DNA from: Methylotenera versatilis 301
GTDB taxonomy: Bacteria > Pseudomonadota > Gammaproteobacteria > Burkholderiales > Methylophilaceae
NCBI RefSeq assembly: GCF_000093025.1
Contig: NC_014207.1
Span: 2,046,001-2,110,000, forward strand
Length of the DNA stretch: 64,000 bases
Direction: 5' to 3'
Position numbers and translations under genes: made by a program. This document shows positions 54,938 to 64,000 of the stretch, one piece after another. The notes below the pieces were generated by a model. That model saw only the letters and a list, made by a program, of their open reading frames with translations, ran no database searches and was not told where the DNA came from. Numbering within the stretch: position 1 is the first letter of the stretch; every line of letters begins with the position of its first letter.

Positions 54938-55468
54938 TTAAGCTAAAGTAAAGCTGAGTAAATTTTCCAGCCCACGCCAAAAGCGTATCCTTTCTAAAAG
55001 CGGATTCAACATGTTTGTCATTACGCAATAATGCGTATTTTTCTCACCACTATGGTGTTTACCGTGCTGGCGCGGCCCTTGCAAGATATGCATCGTTTGC
55101 AACCATTTCACAATGGCATGTTTTTCTGAGTGATTTTGATGCGACCATTTATGGATTTGGTTGGCATTGGTAATCAACACTGAAAACAGCACAATTTCCC
55201 AGCTAAGAACGTTAAACCACCAAGCAGTTGCAATCAGCACCGCACAAGCTAAAACAATATCCCATGAACTTTGCCACCAATTCTTTTTAAGAAACTCGCG
55301 CGGGCGCGTGTGATGCAGTTGGTTATCTACTGCAATTTGGTGAATAAAACGCATGCCGGGCTTTGCGTACACATCTTCTAGCCAATGAATAAAACCAGAA
55401 ACAAAGTCAGCCAGCAACGTAAGTAATATGGCCTTAATGGCAATAAGCATTTCAACACTCCAATTCAA
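54938..55468 (-). CDS. carF: CarF/TMEM189-type lipid desaturase
   Basis: 176 residues, three or four helices and the histidine motifs of plasmanylethanolamine desaturase: DFVSGFIHWLED, VDNQLHHTRP, HKWSHQNHSEKH and HGKHHSGEKNTHYCVMTN. Eukaryotic TMEM189 and myxobacterial CarF introduce the vinyl-ether bond of plasmalogens. The aerobic bacteria that keep CarF homologs are few; ether lipids would be required as substrate and no such genes are in this window. Confidence 0.7.
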   Translation of the reverse strand: MNWSVEMLIAIKAILLTLLADFVSGFIHWLEDVYAKPGMRFIHQIAVDNQLHHTRPREFLKKNWWQSSWDIVLACAVLIATAWWFNVLSWEIVLFSVLITNANQIHKWSHQNHSEKHAIVKWLQTMHILQGPRQHGKHHSGEKNTHYCVMTNMLNPLLERIRFWRGLENLLSFTLA

Positions 55469-55612
55469 AACTCAGTTAAATGAGGGAGATTGAAGCTTAT
55501 TTAAAAGATACTTTAACCACAACGATGGCGAGTTAAAGTATTGAAATTTGATACCAAAAGGAGAGCTACACGATGCGCGCTCTGATGAAATAGGTAGTGA
55601 AGTGAGTTAAAG

Positions 55613-56359
55613 CTATTGGCTATCGCGTTTCTTAATCATCGACTCTAATAAACCATCACGCCACGGTCGCAGTGTGGTTGCCATACTAAAGCCTGTGCGT
55701 TGGCTCAACGGCAAACGTTGATCTTGATGTTTAAGTTCGTTAAATAACAAGCTTAAGCGATCTAAGTGTTTGGAAATCTCGTCGCGAGAAGCGTCAGATA
55801 GCATGCCAGACACGAAGTGCTGCTGACCGCCTGCGCTTTCAATATCGCCTTCCATAAAGTCTTTTTGTACGGTTTGGCTTAAAGCACGTTGAATCGGCCC
55901 ATTTTTGCGCCATGAAAAATTAGGGGAAATCAGCAATCGAATACGGTTATTAGGCTCTAAATCAATCACCCTTAACTTATCTAACACCAGCAGATAATGC
56001 ACCAAGTCCGCAGGATTAATGGTGTAGCGCGCCAGAATATTGTCAAACGCCCAACCATTCACCACCAAAAAAGCCACGCCTAGCAAACGCATGTCCGCCG
56101 CCGCGACTTTTTCTTGCTCTTCAGTTAGCTCACTAATCCGAGGTTTATCGCGGTTCATCATCTGCACCAGGTCAGATAAATCAATATTAATCAACGCGCA
56201 AATTTGCTCTAAACGCTGTAAAGACAAACTCTCTTCAGCAAAAATACGTTTAATGCTCGACTCACTCATTCCCAACTTATCCGCCAAGATTTTGTAAGTT
56301 ACGTTATTAGCTTTAAGTGCTTTTTTAAGAGTAGCAATGAGGAGCGGTGTTTGCTGCAT
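55613..56359 (-). CDS. XRE-family regulator
   Basis: 248 residues: N-terminal helix-turn-helix (ILADKLGMSESSIKRIFAEE) followed by a 170-residue helical domain found in transcription factors with an uncharacterised C-terminal sensor (VVNGWAFDNILARYTINPADLV). It is 10 bp downstream of the flavin reductase gene on the same strand, so may be co-transcribed with it. Confidence 0.75.
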   Translation of the reverse strand: MQQTPLLIATLKKALKANNVTYKILADKLGMSESSIKRIFAEESLSLQRLEQICALINIDLSDLVQMMNRDKPRISELTEEQEKVAAADMRLLGVAFLVVNGWAFDNILARYTINPADLVHYLLVLDKLRVIDLEPNNRIRLLISPNFSWRKNGPIQRALSQTVQKDFMEGDIESAGGQQHFVSGMLSDASRDEISKHLDRLSLLFNELKHQDQRLPLSQRTGFSMATTLRPWRDGLLESMIKKRDSQ

Positions 56360-56368
56360 ACTGGATGC

Positions 56369-56932
56369 CTAAGCCTGAATTGCCACGCCCGTAGCAAAAA
56401 ATGCCCCACCAGCAATGTGATGTATGGTGCGCAGCTCATCATGCCCTTCAAAATGCCAATGACCATCTGAAAACACACGTTCATCAGCATGCGCCGCAAC
56501 CACTTCAGCAATAAATAAATCATAAGTATTCTGATTATGCGGCTCGGGGATAAGCTTACATTCCAACCACGCCACGCAGCCTTTTAGCAAAGGCGCATCA
56601 ATCTCAGTCGCAGAAAAAGTCTCTAAACCATACTCGGAAAATTTATCTGTTTCAACTAGATCACGCCCAGAAGTCGTACCCACTTTGCGCACAATATCCA
56701 CCTGCGCCACACACGGCACATTAATAGCAAACGTAGTTGATGCCTCAATCAATTCGCGTGTATAAGCACTCTTATCAATCACCACTGTGATTTTAGGCGG
56801 GTCAAAATCCAATGCACAAGCCCACGCCGCTGCCATGATGTTTTGTTTACCGTTGTAGCGAGCAGAAACGAGGATGGTTGGACCATGGTTTAGGAGGCGG
56901 TAGGCTTTAGAAAGTTCTACATTTAAACGCAT
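56369..56932 (-). CDS. Flavin reductase-like FMN-binding split-barrel protein
   Basis: 187 residues of the DIM6/NTAB flavin reductase family: ILVSARYNGKQNIMAAAWACAL, SAYTRELIEASTTFAINVP, GTTSGRDLVETDKF. Likely uses NAD(P)H to reduce FMN or serves as an FMN-dependent oxidoreductase. Followed on the minus strand by the XRE regulator. Confidence 0.85.
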   Translation of the reverse strand: MRLNVELSKAYRLLNHGPTILVSARYNGKQNIMAAAWACALDFDPPKITVVIDKSAYTRELIEASTTFAINVPCVAQVDIVRKVGTTSGRDLVETDKFSEYGLETFSATEIDAPLLKGCVAWLECKLIPEPHNQNTYDLFIAEVVAAHADERVFSDGHWHFEGHDELRTIHHIAGGAFFATGVAIQA

Positions 56933-56966
56933 ATAGGTAATGGTTGATTTAACTTGAGTAACTTAT

Positions 56967-57701
56967 CTACAGACCCATTTCTTTCAATCCGCTTTCTAGA
57001 TTGCTCTCTATCACCGTATTGATATCCGATTTAAACTCTGATAATAATTGGTCAGATAAATTATTTTTAATTTTTTCATCCCAAGATAATTGAGTTTTGC
57101 CAAATGCAGTAGATACACCCCGCACGTATTTTGCCGTTATGGGCTTAAGAGTTTTACCATCAAGCAAAACAATAGTAAACATTGCATAAGGTTTCATAAG
57201 TGGATCAACAAGCGGCAGCGTTCGATAATAAACACCATAGCCTTGCAAATATACGCTGGTCATCGCTATAGGATCTTCACCTCTCTGTTTATGCACCAAA
57301 AGCACCGCATCAACAGGAGTCTGCGCAAGCTTCATCTTAAGCTCAGGTGTGATGCGATCTATACTGGCATATTCACCCCAACTATCAGCGGGTTTATATA
57401 TTTTAAATAACTCGGCTCGATCAAATGGAACCAAAACCATTTTAATTTCAGAGGAAGATTTTTTAAGTTCTTCTGTTGCAATACGTTCAATCTCAGCATC
57501 TAACTTCCAATCAGAAGTTTCACGTGTAAATTTATCGTTATTAAAGACAGTAAATCCAACTTTAGTAAACTCCAACTCATTACCCATGAGAGAGACTACT
57601 GCAATGTTATGCAAACTCGCTTTTTGCTCTGGTTTAATTGGCGCGGTAGTGCAACTTGCCAAAGCTAAAACTAACAAAAAAACAGGCGCTATCTTTTTCA
57701 T
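56967..57701 (-). CDS. Hypothetical lipoprotein
   Basis: 244 residues with lipobox LALASC (lipidated Cys), then a mixed alpha/beta domain (HNIAVVSLMGNELEFTKVGF) seen in periplasmic proteins of uncertain role. The start at 57701 (MKKIAPV) places the signal; the frame extends 13 codons upstream into the end of glnS. Function unknown. Confidence 0.7.
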   Translation of the reverse strand: MKKIAPVFLLVLALASCTTAPIKPEQKASLHNIAVVSLMGNELEFTKVGFTVFNNDKFTRETSDWKLDAEIERIATEELKKSSSEIKMVLVPFDRAELFKIYKPADSWGEYASIDRITPELKMKLAQTPVDAVLLVHKQRGEDPIAMTSVYLQGYGVYYRTLPLVDPLMKPYAMFTIVLLDGKTLKPITAKYVRGVSTAFGKTQLSWDEKIKNNLSDQLLSEFKSDINTVIESNLESGLKEMGL

Positions 57702-57727
57702 TTTTAACTTTCTTATAAGATTTAAAC

Positions 57728-59509
57728 TTACTTCTGCCAAGCATCCTTCAAAGTCACCGTTCTATTAAACACCGGCTTACCTGCCACGCTGTCTTTCTTA
57801 TCTGCCACAAAGTATCCATGGCGCTCAAATTGGAAGCTGTCCTCGGCTTTAGCGTCTTTTAAGCTTGGTTCTAGTTGCGCGGTGATGACGGTGACTGAGT
57901 TTGGGTTAATGTCAGTTAAGAAATCTCTATCGCCTTCACCCGGATGCGCTTCTTTGAACAATCTATCGTACAAGCGCACTTCGCATTCGTAGGCGTGTTG
58001 AGCAGAAACCCAGTGAATATTGCCTTTTACTTTTACGCTGTCTGAGCCAGGTGTGCCTGATTTGGTATCTGGCAGGTATTCGCAATGCACTACAGTGACG
58101 TTGCCATCGGCATCTTTTTCACAACTTGTGCATTTCACTACGTAGCCGTAACGTAAGCGCACTAAACCATCAGGTACCAATCTAAAAAACCCTTTGCTTG
58201 GCACTTCCATAAAGTCTTCGCGTTCTATCCATAGTTCGCGGGTGAGCGGCACTACACGTTTGCCTAGCTCTGGTTTTAATGGATGGTTTGGTGCGAAGCA
58301 ATCTTCTACTTGGTTCTCTGGGTAGTTATCGATCACCAATTTGATTGGGTCTAACACGGCAATGCGGCGCTCTGCGTTGATGTTGAGCACTTCGCGCATG
58401 CAGTCTTCAAAAGTTGAATAGTCAATCCATGAATCTGCTTTACTTACGCCAATGCGGTCGGTAAATAATTTAAAGCCTTCTGCCACGTAGCCGCGGCGAC
58501 GCGCGCCTGCAAGCGTTGGCAGGCGTGGGTCGTCCCAACCGCTCACGTGTTTTTCTTCTACTAATTGAATGAGTTTGCGTTTTGACAGCACCACATACGT
58601 GAGATTTAAACGTGCAAATTCATATTGTTTTGGTAGCGGATGCGCTAGTAAGCCAGCCTCGGCAAGGCGCTCTAATAGCCAATCGTAGAATGGGCGTTGG
58701 TCTTCAAATTCGAGCGTACAGATAGAGTGCGTGACTTGCTCTAATGCATCTTCAATCGGGTGCGCAAAAGTGTACATCGGGTAGATGCACCATTTATCGC
58801 CAGTGTTGTGGTGATGCGCACGGCGCACACGGTAAATGGCTGGGTCGCGCAGGTTGATGTTTGGCGATGCCATGTCGATTTTAGAACGTAAAATCAAACT
58901 GCCATCAGCATGTTTGCCATCGCGCATCTCGCGGAATAGGGCAAGATTTTCCGCCACCGTGCGGTCGCGCCACGGTGAGTTTTTACCTGCTTCAGTCAGT
59001 GTACCGCGGTTAATGCGCATTTCTTCTGCGCTTTGGCTATCCACGTAAGCATGGCCGTTTTCAATCAGCGCTTCAGCGGCTCGGTACATAAAGTCAAAGT
59101 AGTTGCTGGCAAAATACAAACTAGACTCTTTGTTACCTTCTGGCCATGTTTTTTCCCAACCAAAACCTAGCCATTTAACAGAATCGGTGATGCTATCAAC
59201 GTATTCTTGGCTTTCTTTTTCTGGGTTGGTGTCATCAAAACGCATGTGGCACACGCCGTTGTAATCACGCGCCAAACCAAAATTCAAAAAGATACTTTTG
59301 GCATGACCAATATGCAAATAACCATTTGGTTCTGGCGGGAAGCGTGTGCGAATCTTGGCTGGGTCTGGCTGACCTGTTGCTTGATGCGCCGCATCACCAG
59401 GGCTGCCCGCCCATTTGCGTGATGCGTAAACGCCTTGTTCAAGGTCTTTATCTACAATCGCTCGAATAAAATTAGAGCCTAAAGGAATGGGTGCTTTTTC
59501 TGATGACAT
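57728..59509 (-). CDS. glnS: Glutaminyl-tRNA synthetase
   Basis: 593 residues; class I synthetase with RFPPEPNGYLHIGHAKSI (HIGH at 66-69) and VVLSKRKL (KMSKS variant), followed by the two anticodon-binding beta-barrels. Slightly longer at the N-terminus than E. coli GlnRS. Charges tRNA-Gln. The 120 bp to birA hold its promoter. Confidence 0.96.
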   Translation of the reverse strand: MSSEKAPIPLGSNFIRAIVDKDLEQGVYASRKWAGSPGDAAHQATGQPDPAKIRTRFPPEPNGYLHIGHAKSIFLNFGLARDYNGVCHMRFDDTNPEKESQEYVDSITDSVKWLGFGWEKTWPEGNKESSLYFASNYFDFMYRAAEALIENGHAYVDSQSAEEMRINRGTLTEAGKNSPWRDRTVAENLALFREMRDGKHADGSLILRSKIDMASPNINLRDPAIYRVRRAHHHNTGDKWCIYPMYTFAHPIEDALEQVTHSICTLEFEDQRPFYDWLLERLAEAGLLAHPLPKQYEFARLNLTYVVLSKRKLIQLVEEKHVSGWDDPRLPTLAGARRRGYVAEGFKLFTDRIGVSKADSWIDYSTFEDCMREVLNINAERRIAVLDPIKLVIDNYPENQVEDCFAPNHPLKPELGKRVVPLTRELWIEREDFMEVPSKGFFRLVPDGLVRLRYGYVVKCTSCEKDADGNVTVVHCEYLPDTKSGTPGSDSVKVKGNIHWVSAQHAYECEVRLYDRLFKEAHPGEGDRDFLTDINPNSVTVITAQLEPSLKDAKAEDSFQFERHGYFVADKKDSVAGKPVFNRTVTLKDAWQK

Positions 59510-59628
59510 GTTTTTAACTTAAAGTTTGAAGTCGAAATAATTATGCTTATTTTACACTGTTGAAGCGCGCCTTGCCTCAACTTGCTATAACTTACTTTAA
59601 TTGAGCTTGTGCTAAACTTCTCACCGTT

Positions 59629-60603
59629 ATGAACGAACTTACTTTCCCTATTTTAAGACTGCTCACCGATGGCAAATTTCACTCGGGTGAAACCATTGCG
59701 CAGCAATTAAAAGTCTCACGCGCCACGGTGTGGAATGCACTTCAGGACGCAGAAAAACTCGGCATTGAGATTTTTTCAGTGCGCGGACGCGGTTACAAAC
59801 TACCACAGTCAGTCACGCTACTGGATGAACAAGCTATATTGAGCGCAATGGGACCACAAAGTTCTTTGCTTAAATTGGAGATTCACGACCATTTAGATTC
59901 GACCAATACCTATTTGATGAAGAAACTAAGCGCGGGGCAAGCGCACGCCAACTGCGTGGCTACCAACTTACAAACCAACGGCCGCGGCAGGCGTGGCCGC
60001 ACTTGGCAAGCGGGCTTGGGCGCTAGTTTAACTTTTTCACTGTTATGGCGTTTTCAATGTGGTGCGGCAGGTTTGTCTGGCTTGAGTTTGGCGGTAGGTA
60101 TTGCCTTAATTCGCGCTCTGCATCACTTTGGTGTAACGCAAGCGCAACTCAAATGGCCAAATGACGTGCTAATTGGCCGCGAAAAATTAGCAGGGATTTT
60201 GATTGAGTTGCAAGGTGATATGGAAGGCCCAAGCGTTGCGGTGATTGGTGTGGGCATTAACTTAAATCTGCCAGCAAGCATCAAACAACAGATAGACCAA
60301 CCCGTCACCGATTTAGCTAACGTGACGCAAACACCCATCAACCCCAATTTGCTGCTTGGCGAATTATTGAAACATCTAACTGACGTTCTCAGCACTTTTG
60401 AACAACGCGGCTTTGCGAGCGTGCGCGATGAGTGGACGAGCTACCATGCCTATCATCAACAAGCAGTCAGAATGTTGCATCCCGATGGTCGCGAAACGAC
60501 AGGTATTGTCGTTAACGTGGCTGAAGACGGTAATTTATTAGTGAATACAGCCGCTGGTGAGCAACGCTTTTCATCGGGCGAGATTAGTTTGCGAGCGTCA
60601 TAA
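59629..60603 (+). CDS. birA: Biotin-protein ligase / biotin repressor
   Basis: 324 residues: N-terminal helix-turn-helix (SGETIAQQLKVSRATVWNAL), catalytic domain with ATNLQTNGRGRRGRTW (biotinyl-AMP loop) and LKWPNDVLIGREKLAGILIE, and a C-terminal SH3-like domain. The presence of the HTH suggests it also regulates biotin genes. First gene of an operon with coaX. Confidence 0.95.
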   Translation: MNELTFPILRLLTDGKFHSGETIAQQLKVSRATVWNALQDAEKLGIEIFSVRGRGYKLPQSVTLLDEQAILSAMGPQSSLLKLEIHDHLDSTNTYLMKKLSAGQAHANCVATNLQTNGRGRRGRTWQAGLGASLTFSLLWRFQCGAAGLSGLSLAVGIALIRALHHFGVTQAQLKWPNDVLIGREKLAGILIELQGDMEGPSVAVIGVGINLNLPASIKQQIDQPVTDLANVTQTPINPNLLLGELLKHLTDVLSTFEQRGFASVRDEWTSYHAYHQQAVRMLHPDGRETTGIVVNVAEDGNLLVNTAAGEQRFSSGEISLRAS

Positions 60604-60604
60604 A

Positions 60605-61411
60605 ATGGATTATTTATTAGCCATAGATGCAGGGAACACTCGCGTTAAGTGGGGCTTATTTGACGCGAATAGCACATTGCTCGTCAACGGCGCCTGCCTG
60701 AACGCTGAAATCGTGCACACAAAATTACCAGCTGCTGCACGCATCATCATTTCAAACGTGGCTGGTGAGTACATCAAAAAACAGCTTGAAGAAATACTGC
60801 CGAAACACATTCCTACCCACTGGATAACGGCAAAAGCCAGTGAATGCGCCGTAAACAGCCGTTATGATCAGCCAGAAAAACTTGGTACCGACCGCTGGGC
60901 AGCGCTAGTCGCGGCTTGGCATATAAAACAAGCACCTTGCGTGGTGGTGAATGCGGGTACCGCAGTGACTATAGATGCACTGGCAAACAATCACAATCAA
61001 GGTGAGTTTATCGGTGGAATGATTTTGCCGGGCATCCATTTAATGCAGAAAAGTTTAGGGGTGGCAGCTGCACAATTACCCAACATCCATAAAGAAAAAT
61101 CAATACCATCCGTAATACACCAGTATCAAGATATTTTTGCCAAAAATACTGCCGATGCCATGCGCGCTGGTGCCATTAATGCTGCTTGTGGTGCAATCAA
61201 GCAAATGCATACTGCGCTTGCTGCACTCAACTCTGACGATAAACAAGCGCCCTATATTTTCATTAGCGGTGGCAACGCACAGCTCATCAAAGATAATCTT
61301 TTGAGTGACGTGACAAACCTTGCATTAATCGTAGATAATTTGGTCTTACGTGGCTTGTATCTGATAGACAATTGTGCGCCTGAAAACCTTACGAAAAGTG
61401 AAAAGCAATGA
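60605..61411 (+). CDS. coaX: Type III pantothenate kinase
   Basis: 268 residues with DAGNTRVKWGLFD (phosphate loop), GTDRWAALVAAWH and VVNAGTAVTIDAL (catalytic Asp), first step of coenzyme A synthesis. It starts 2 bp after the birA stop; the longer frame from 60557 overlaps birA and is not used. Confidence 0.95.
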   Translation: MDYLLAIDAGNTRVKWGLFDANSTLLVNGACLNAEIVHTKLPAAARIIISNVAGEYIKKQLEEILPKHIPTHWITAKASECAVNSRYDQPEKLGTDRWAALVAAWHIKQAPCVVVNAGTAVTIDALANNHNQGEFIGGMILPGIHLMQKSLGVAAAQLPNIHKEKSIPSVIHQYQDIFAKNTADAMRAGAINAACGAIKQMHTALAALNSDDKQAPYIFISGGNAQLIKDNLLSDVTNLALIVDNLVLRGLYLIDNCAPENLTKSEKQ

Positions 61412-62118
61412 AAAAATTGGTTTGGTTATTAGTATTGATTAATGTAGGTTTACTGGCTTATTTTAATAAAGACGTTATCTTGCCAAGCGCGCCAAAGGCT
61501 GCATTGCTCGCCATACATCCTGAAAAAATCAGCATTGTGACCCAACAACAGATTGATGCTCTACCTAAAAAAGGCGTTGCAGCCACTGCACCAACCGTAG
61601 CGGCCATTACACCACCTAGTGTAGAAGTCACAGCAAGTACCAACCCAGCGTCTGCGCCGGCAACATGTTATGAATGGGGGGTATTTTCAGCTGCCAATTT
61701 GACTAACGCGCAAGCCGCTGTATCAAACCTATCGATACAAACCACAGTTAAAGAGCAATCTTCGTTAGAAGCTAAGCGTTTTTGGGTATATAAACAGCCA
61801 CTAAAATCCGTTGAAGCTGCGCAGGCCAAAACACAAGAATTAAAAGCGCTAGGTATTCAAGATATGTATATTGTGCAAGATGCCAGATGGAAAAATGCCA
61901 TCTCATTTGGCGTTTTTGAAGATGAGCAGCTCGCTACCAAATTACTAAATGAGCTTAGAGCCAAAGGCGTTAAAGATGTGGTGAAAGCCTTGCGCAACCA
62001 AGGTAAAGGGCACGCAAGCTTGCAACTTAACAAACTGACAGATACTGAAGTCATTGAGCTTAAAAAGCTAAAGCCTGAGTTTCCTGAAGCGGACCTTAAA
62101 GAAGTAACTTGCAGTTAA
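61408..62118 (+). CDS. SPOR-domain protein
   Basis: 236 residues: one transmembrane helix at the N-terminus (KKLVWLLVLINVGLLAYF), a Pro/Thr/Ala-rich linker, and a C-terminal SPOR-like domain (CYEWGVFSAANLTNAQAAVSN) that would bind denuded peptidoglycan. It overlaps coaX by 4 bp (ATGA). A common companion of coaX in betaproteobacteria. Confidence 0.8.
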   Translation: MKKLVWLLVLINVGLLAYFNKDVILPSAPKAALLAIHPEKISIVTQQQIDALPKKGVAATAPTVAAITPPSVEVTASTNPASAPATCYEWGVFSAANLTNAQAAVSNLSIQTTVKEQSSLEAKRFWVYKQPLKSVEAAQAKTQELKALGIQDMYIVQDARWKNAISFGVFEDEQLATKLLNELRAKGVKDVVKALRNQGKGHASLQLNKLTDTEVIELKKLKPEFPEADLKEVTCS

Positions 62119-62296
62119 CTGACTAAATACTAAAGATTTAGCAAAAAACTACACTTTAAAGTAAGGCTAATCCTCAATTACTCGCTACTTTTCCGGCATT
62201 TTCCGTTTTCAAGCATTTTTTAGTGTTGCCGCGTACTAAACAGCCCGTCTTACACTATAATTTGCATATGAAAACTCTTTTAGCGACAAGCTGCGC

Positions 62297-63079
62297 ATGA
62301 AAATACTACTTTCCAACGACGACGGTTATTTTGCACCAGGTCTTAACATTCTAGCTGAGCACATCGCTAAGATTGCCGACATCACGGTAGTTGCCCCGGA
62401 GCGAAATCGAAGCGGCGCGAGTAACTCACTCACATTAGATAGGCCGCTAAGCGTTAAAAAAGCCGCAAATGGCTTTTTTTATGTCAATGGCACACCAACG
62501 GATTGTGTGCATATCGCCTTGACTGGCTTGATGGATACCATGCCTGACATGGTAATTAGCGGCATTAACGATGGCGCGAACATGGGCGATGATACGATAT
62601 ATTCAGGCACGGTTGCTGCTGCCATGGAAGGCTACTTACTTGGCATTCCATCGATTGCAATTTCAATGTCACAACACAATTCCACCTATTTTGAAACTGC
62701 AGCAAGAGTAGCCGTTGAGCTAGTAAAGCATTACCAAAAAGTCGGCTTTAAATCAGCCACATTGTTAAACGTGAACGTACCAGATATTCCGTATAACGAA
62801 TTGCAAGGTCGCGTTGTTACACGCTTGGGCAAACGTCACAAGGCTGAATCAGTGATCAAACTCCAAACGCCTCGGAACGAAACAGTATATTGGGTGGGCG
62901 CAGCAGGCCAACCTAATGACGGCGGCGAAGGCACTGATTTTTACGCCGTGGCGAATAATCAAGTGTCACTCTCCCCTATTCATGTCGACTTGACCAAACA
63001 CTCGCAACTGGCTGAAATCAAAGACTGGCTTGACCTCGATATTGGTGATGCAGAAAAGAATAACGCAGGAAAGAACTAA
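62297..63079 (+). CDS. surE: 5'/3'-nucleotidase SurE
   Basis: 260 residues with [12 protein letters not shown] (metal-binding DD), [25 protein letters not shown] and [11 protein letters not shown]. Dephosphorylates nucleotides and has stationary-phase roles. First of the surE-pcm-nlpD unit. Confidence 0.95.
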   Translation: MKILLSNDDGYFAPGLNILAEHIAKIADITVVAPERNRSGASNSLTLDRPLSVKKAANGFFYVNGTPTDCVHIALTGLMDTMPDMVISGINDGANMGDDTIYSGTVAAAMEGYLLGIPSIAISMSQHNSTYFETAARVAVELVKHYQKVGFKSATLLNVNVPDIPYNELQGRVVTRLGKRHKAESVIKLQTPRNETVYWVGAAGQPNDGGEGTDFYAVANNQVSLSPIHVDLTKHSQLAEIKDWLDLDIGDAEKNNAGKN

Positions 63080-63081
63080 TA

Positions 63082-63753
63082 GTGGCTCTCGCAAGACCTC
63101 CAACCCAGTCAGGCATAGGCATGACATCTCTGCGCACGCGTGACCGCATGTTGGTGCGTTTGCGCGAGCAAGGCATCAAAGATGAAGTTGTGCTTTCAGC
63201 CATTGGCAGCATTCCAAGACATATTTTTGTAGATGAAGCGTTATCAATTCGTGCATATGAAGACGTTTCGCTACCCATAGGCTTTGGCCAAACGATTTCT
63301 CAGCCTTATATCGTGGCGCGTATGTCAGAGATTCTACGTAACGGCAAACCACTGGATAAAGTATTGGAAATTGGCACTGGTTGCGGTTATCAAACCGCTG
63401 TGTTGTCCAAACTTGCTAAAGAAGTCTATTCCGTTGAACGAATTCGCCCCTTGGTAATGAAAGCGCGTGGACATCTGCGCGAACTCAAATGTGTGAATGT
63501 AAAGTTAGGCCATGCGGATGGCAATATAGGCATTGCAGAATATGCGCCATTTGATGGCATTATCGTCACCGCTGCTGCCAGCCACATGCCACAAGATTTA
63601 TTGGATCAACTTGCTGTTGGCGGGCGTTTAGTGATTCCGGTGGGCACAGATGAACAAATTTTATATCTTGTAGAGCGGCACACTCAAAAAGATTACCGTC
63701 ACACAAAACTCGAACCAGTAAAATTTGTGCCGCTACTAGGGGGCACATCATAA
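63082..63753 (+). CDS. pcm: Protein-L-isoaspartate O-methyltransferase
   Basis: 223 residues: [34 protein letters not shown] (SAM site) and [21 protein letters not shown]. Repairs damaged aspartyl residues using SAM. It starts 2 bp after surE with GTG or similar (63082). Confidence 0.93.
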   Translation: MALARPPTQSGIGMTSLRTRDRMLVRLREQGIKDEVVLSAIGSIPRHIFVDEALSIRAYEDVSLPIGFGQTISQPYIVARMSEILRNGKPLDKVLEIGTGCGYQTAVLSKLAKEVYSVERIRPLVMKARGHLRELKCVNVKLGHADGNIGIAEYAPFDGIIVTAAASHMPQDLLDQLAVGGRLVIPVGTDEQILYLVERHTQKDYRHTKLEPVKFVPLLGGTS

Positions 63754-63755
63754 CG

Positions 63756-64000
63756 ATGCGCAACCCTTTATATTTAATCATCTTAGCGTTCCTTGCAGGC
63801 TGTAGCAGCACCCCTCCAGCACCAGTCATTGACCGCTTACCAACAAGCAAACCAAACGCAACTAGCGCTAGTAGTATCAGCAAAAAACCAAACAGACCCA
63901 CTTACAAAACTGGTGATTGGCGACCTGATACTTACGTCGTGAAAAAAGGTGATACGCTATTTAGCATTGGTCTTGAGTATGGTTATTACTATAAAGATAT
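63756..64000 (+). CDS. nlpD: NlpD-like lipoprotein, cut by the window end
   Basis: The first 81 residues: lipoprotein signal (LAFLAGC, Cys at 15), Ser/Thr/Pro-rich linker, and the beginning of a LysM domain (YVVKKGDTLFSIGLEYGYYY). The C-terminal M23 peptidase-like domain lies outside. NlpD activates septal amidases. Normal surE-pcm-nlpD order; rpoS is expected next. Confidence 0.9.
   Translation, partial: MRNPLYLIILAFLAGCSSTPPAPVIDRLPTSKPNATSASSISKKPNRPTYKTGDWRPDTYVVKKGDTLFSIGLEYGYYYKD

Noticed and set aside
1-64000. CRISPR arrays, tRNA and rRNA genes
   Set aside because: No regularly spaced repeats of CRISPR type and no tRNA- or rRNA-like sequence were noticed on reading; a tRNAscan and CRISPR search would confirm.

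Overview
This window looks like a chromosome segment of a betaproteobacterium, most likely a methylotroph of the Methylophilaceae (Methylotenera-like). The clues are an AT-rich base composition, PEP-CTERM proteins, a surE-pcm-nlpD end block, a glnS/birA/coaX neighbourhood, and gene content and protein style. The genus is inferred; no rRNA or tRNA gene was seen.

The window falls into two parts. From about 40.94 kb to the right end is ordinary core chromosome: rpfE-like gene, envelope proteins, a modE/porin/modABC molybdate locus, a Y-family polymerase, two PEP-CTERM proteins, msrA, corA, a CarF-type desaturase, glnS, birA-coaX-SPOR, and surE-pcm-nlpD (cut by the window end). From the left edge to about 40.94 kb is accessory DNA: an IS1182-type and an IS110-type element, gene relics and duplicated fragments, several dispersed intergenic repeats, a two-component system, a possible Cyc2-like cytochrome-porin, a sulfite oxidation cluster, a small integron, and a DUF262/HEPN gene pair.

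The border between the two parts is unusually clear. recJ (minus strand) starts normally at 41415 but is broken exactly at its DHH motif near 40937. On the other side of the break is a four-gene operon, 40779 to 35217, encoding three different tyrosine-recombinase-like proteins and a small coiled-coil protein. This is the architecture known as ginABCD of GInt-type genomic islands. The rest of recJ is not in the window, so the island probably extends past the left edge, or the distal recJ has been lost.

Inside this region an IntI-type integrase (28008-28949, minus) sits next to a repeat-rich attI and at least one complete gene cassette ending in a recognisable attC (29511-29572), followed by two more small membrane-protein ORFs. 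The array ends at a relic of the merR gene found at 1259-1678. Direct repeats of 90 bp (2642, 27873) and 78 bp (1217, 30284) connect the left end of the window with the integron borders.

Functional links: a MerR/SoxR-like promoter drives a TauE exporter. A LysR regulator faces yeiH-sorA-sorB-DUF202, which would oxidise or export sulfite. SorA needs molybdopterin, and the molybdate uptake operon downstream has a well-formed ModE operator in front of an OprP-like porin, suggesting a molybdate-responsive outer-membrane channel.
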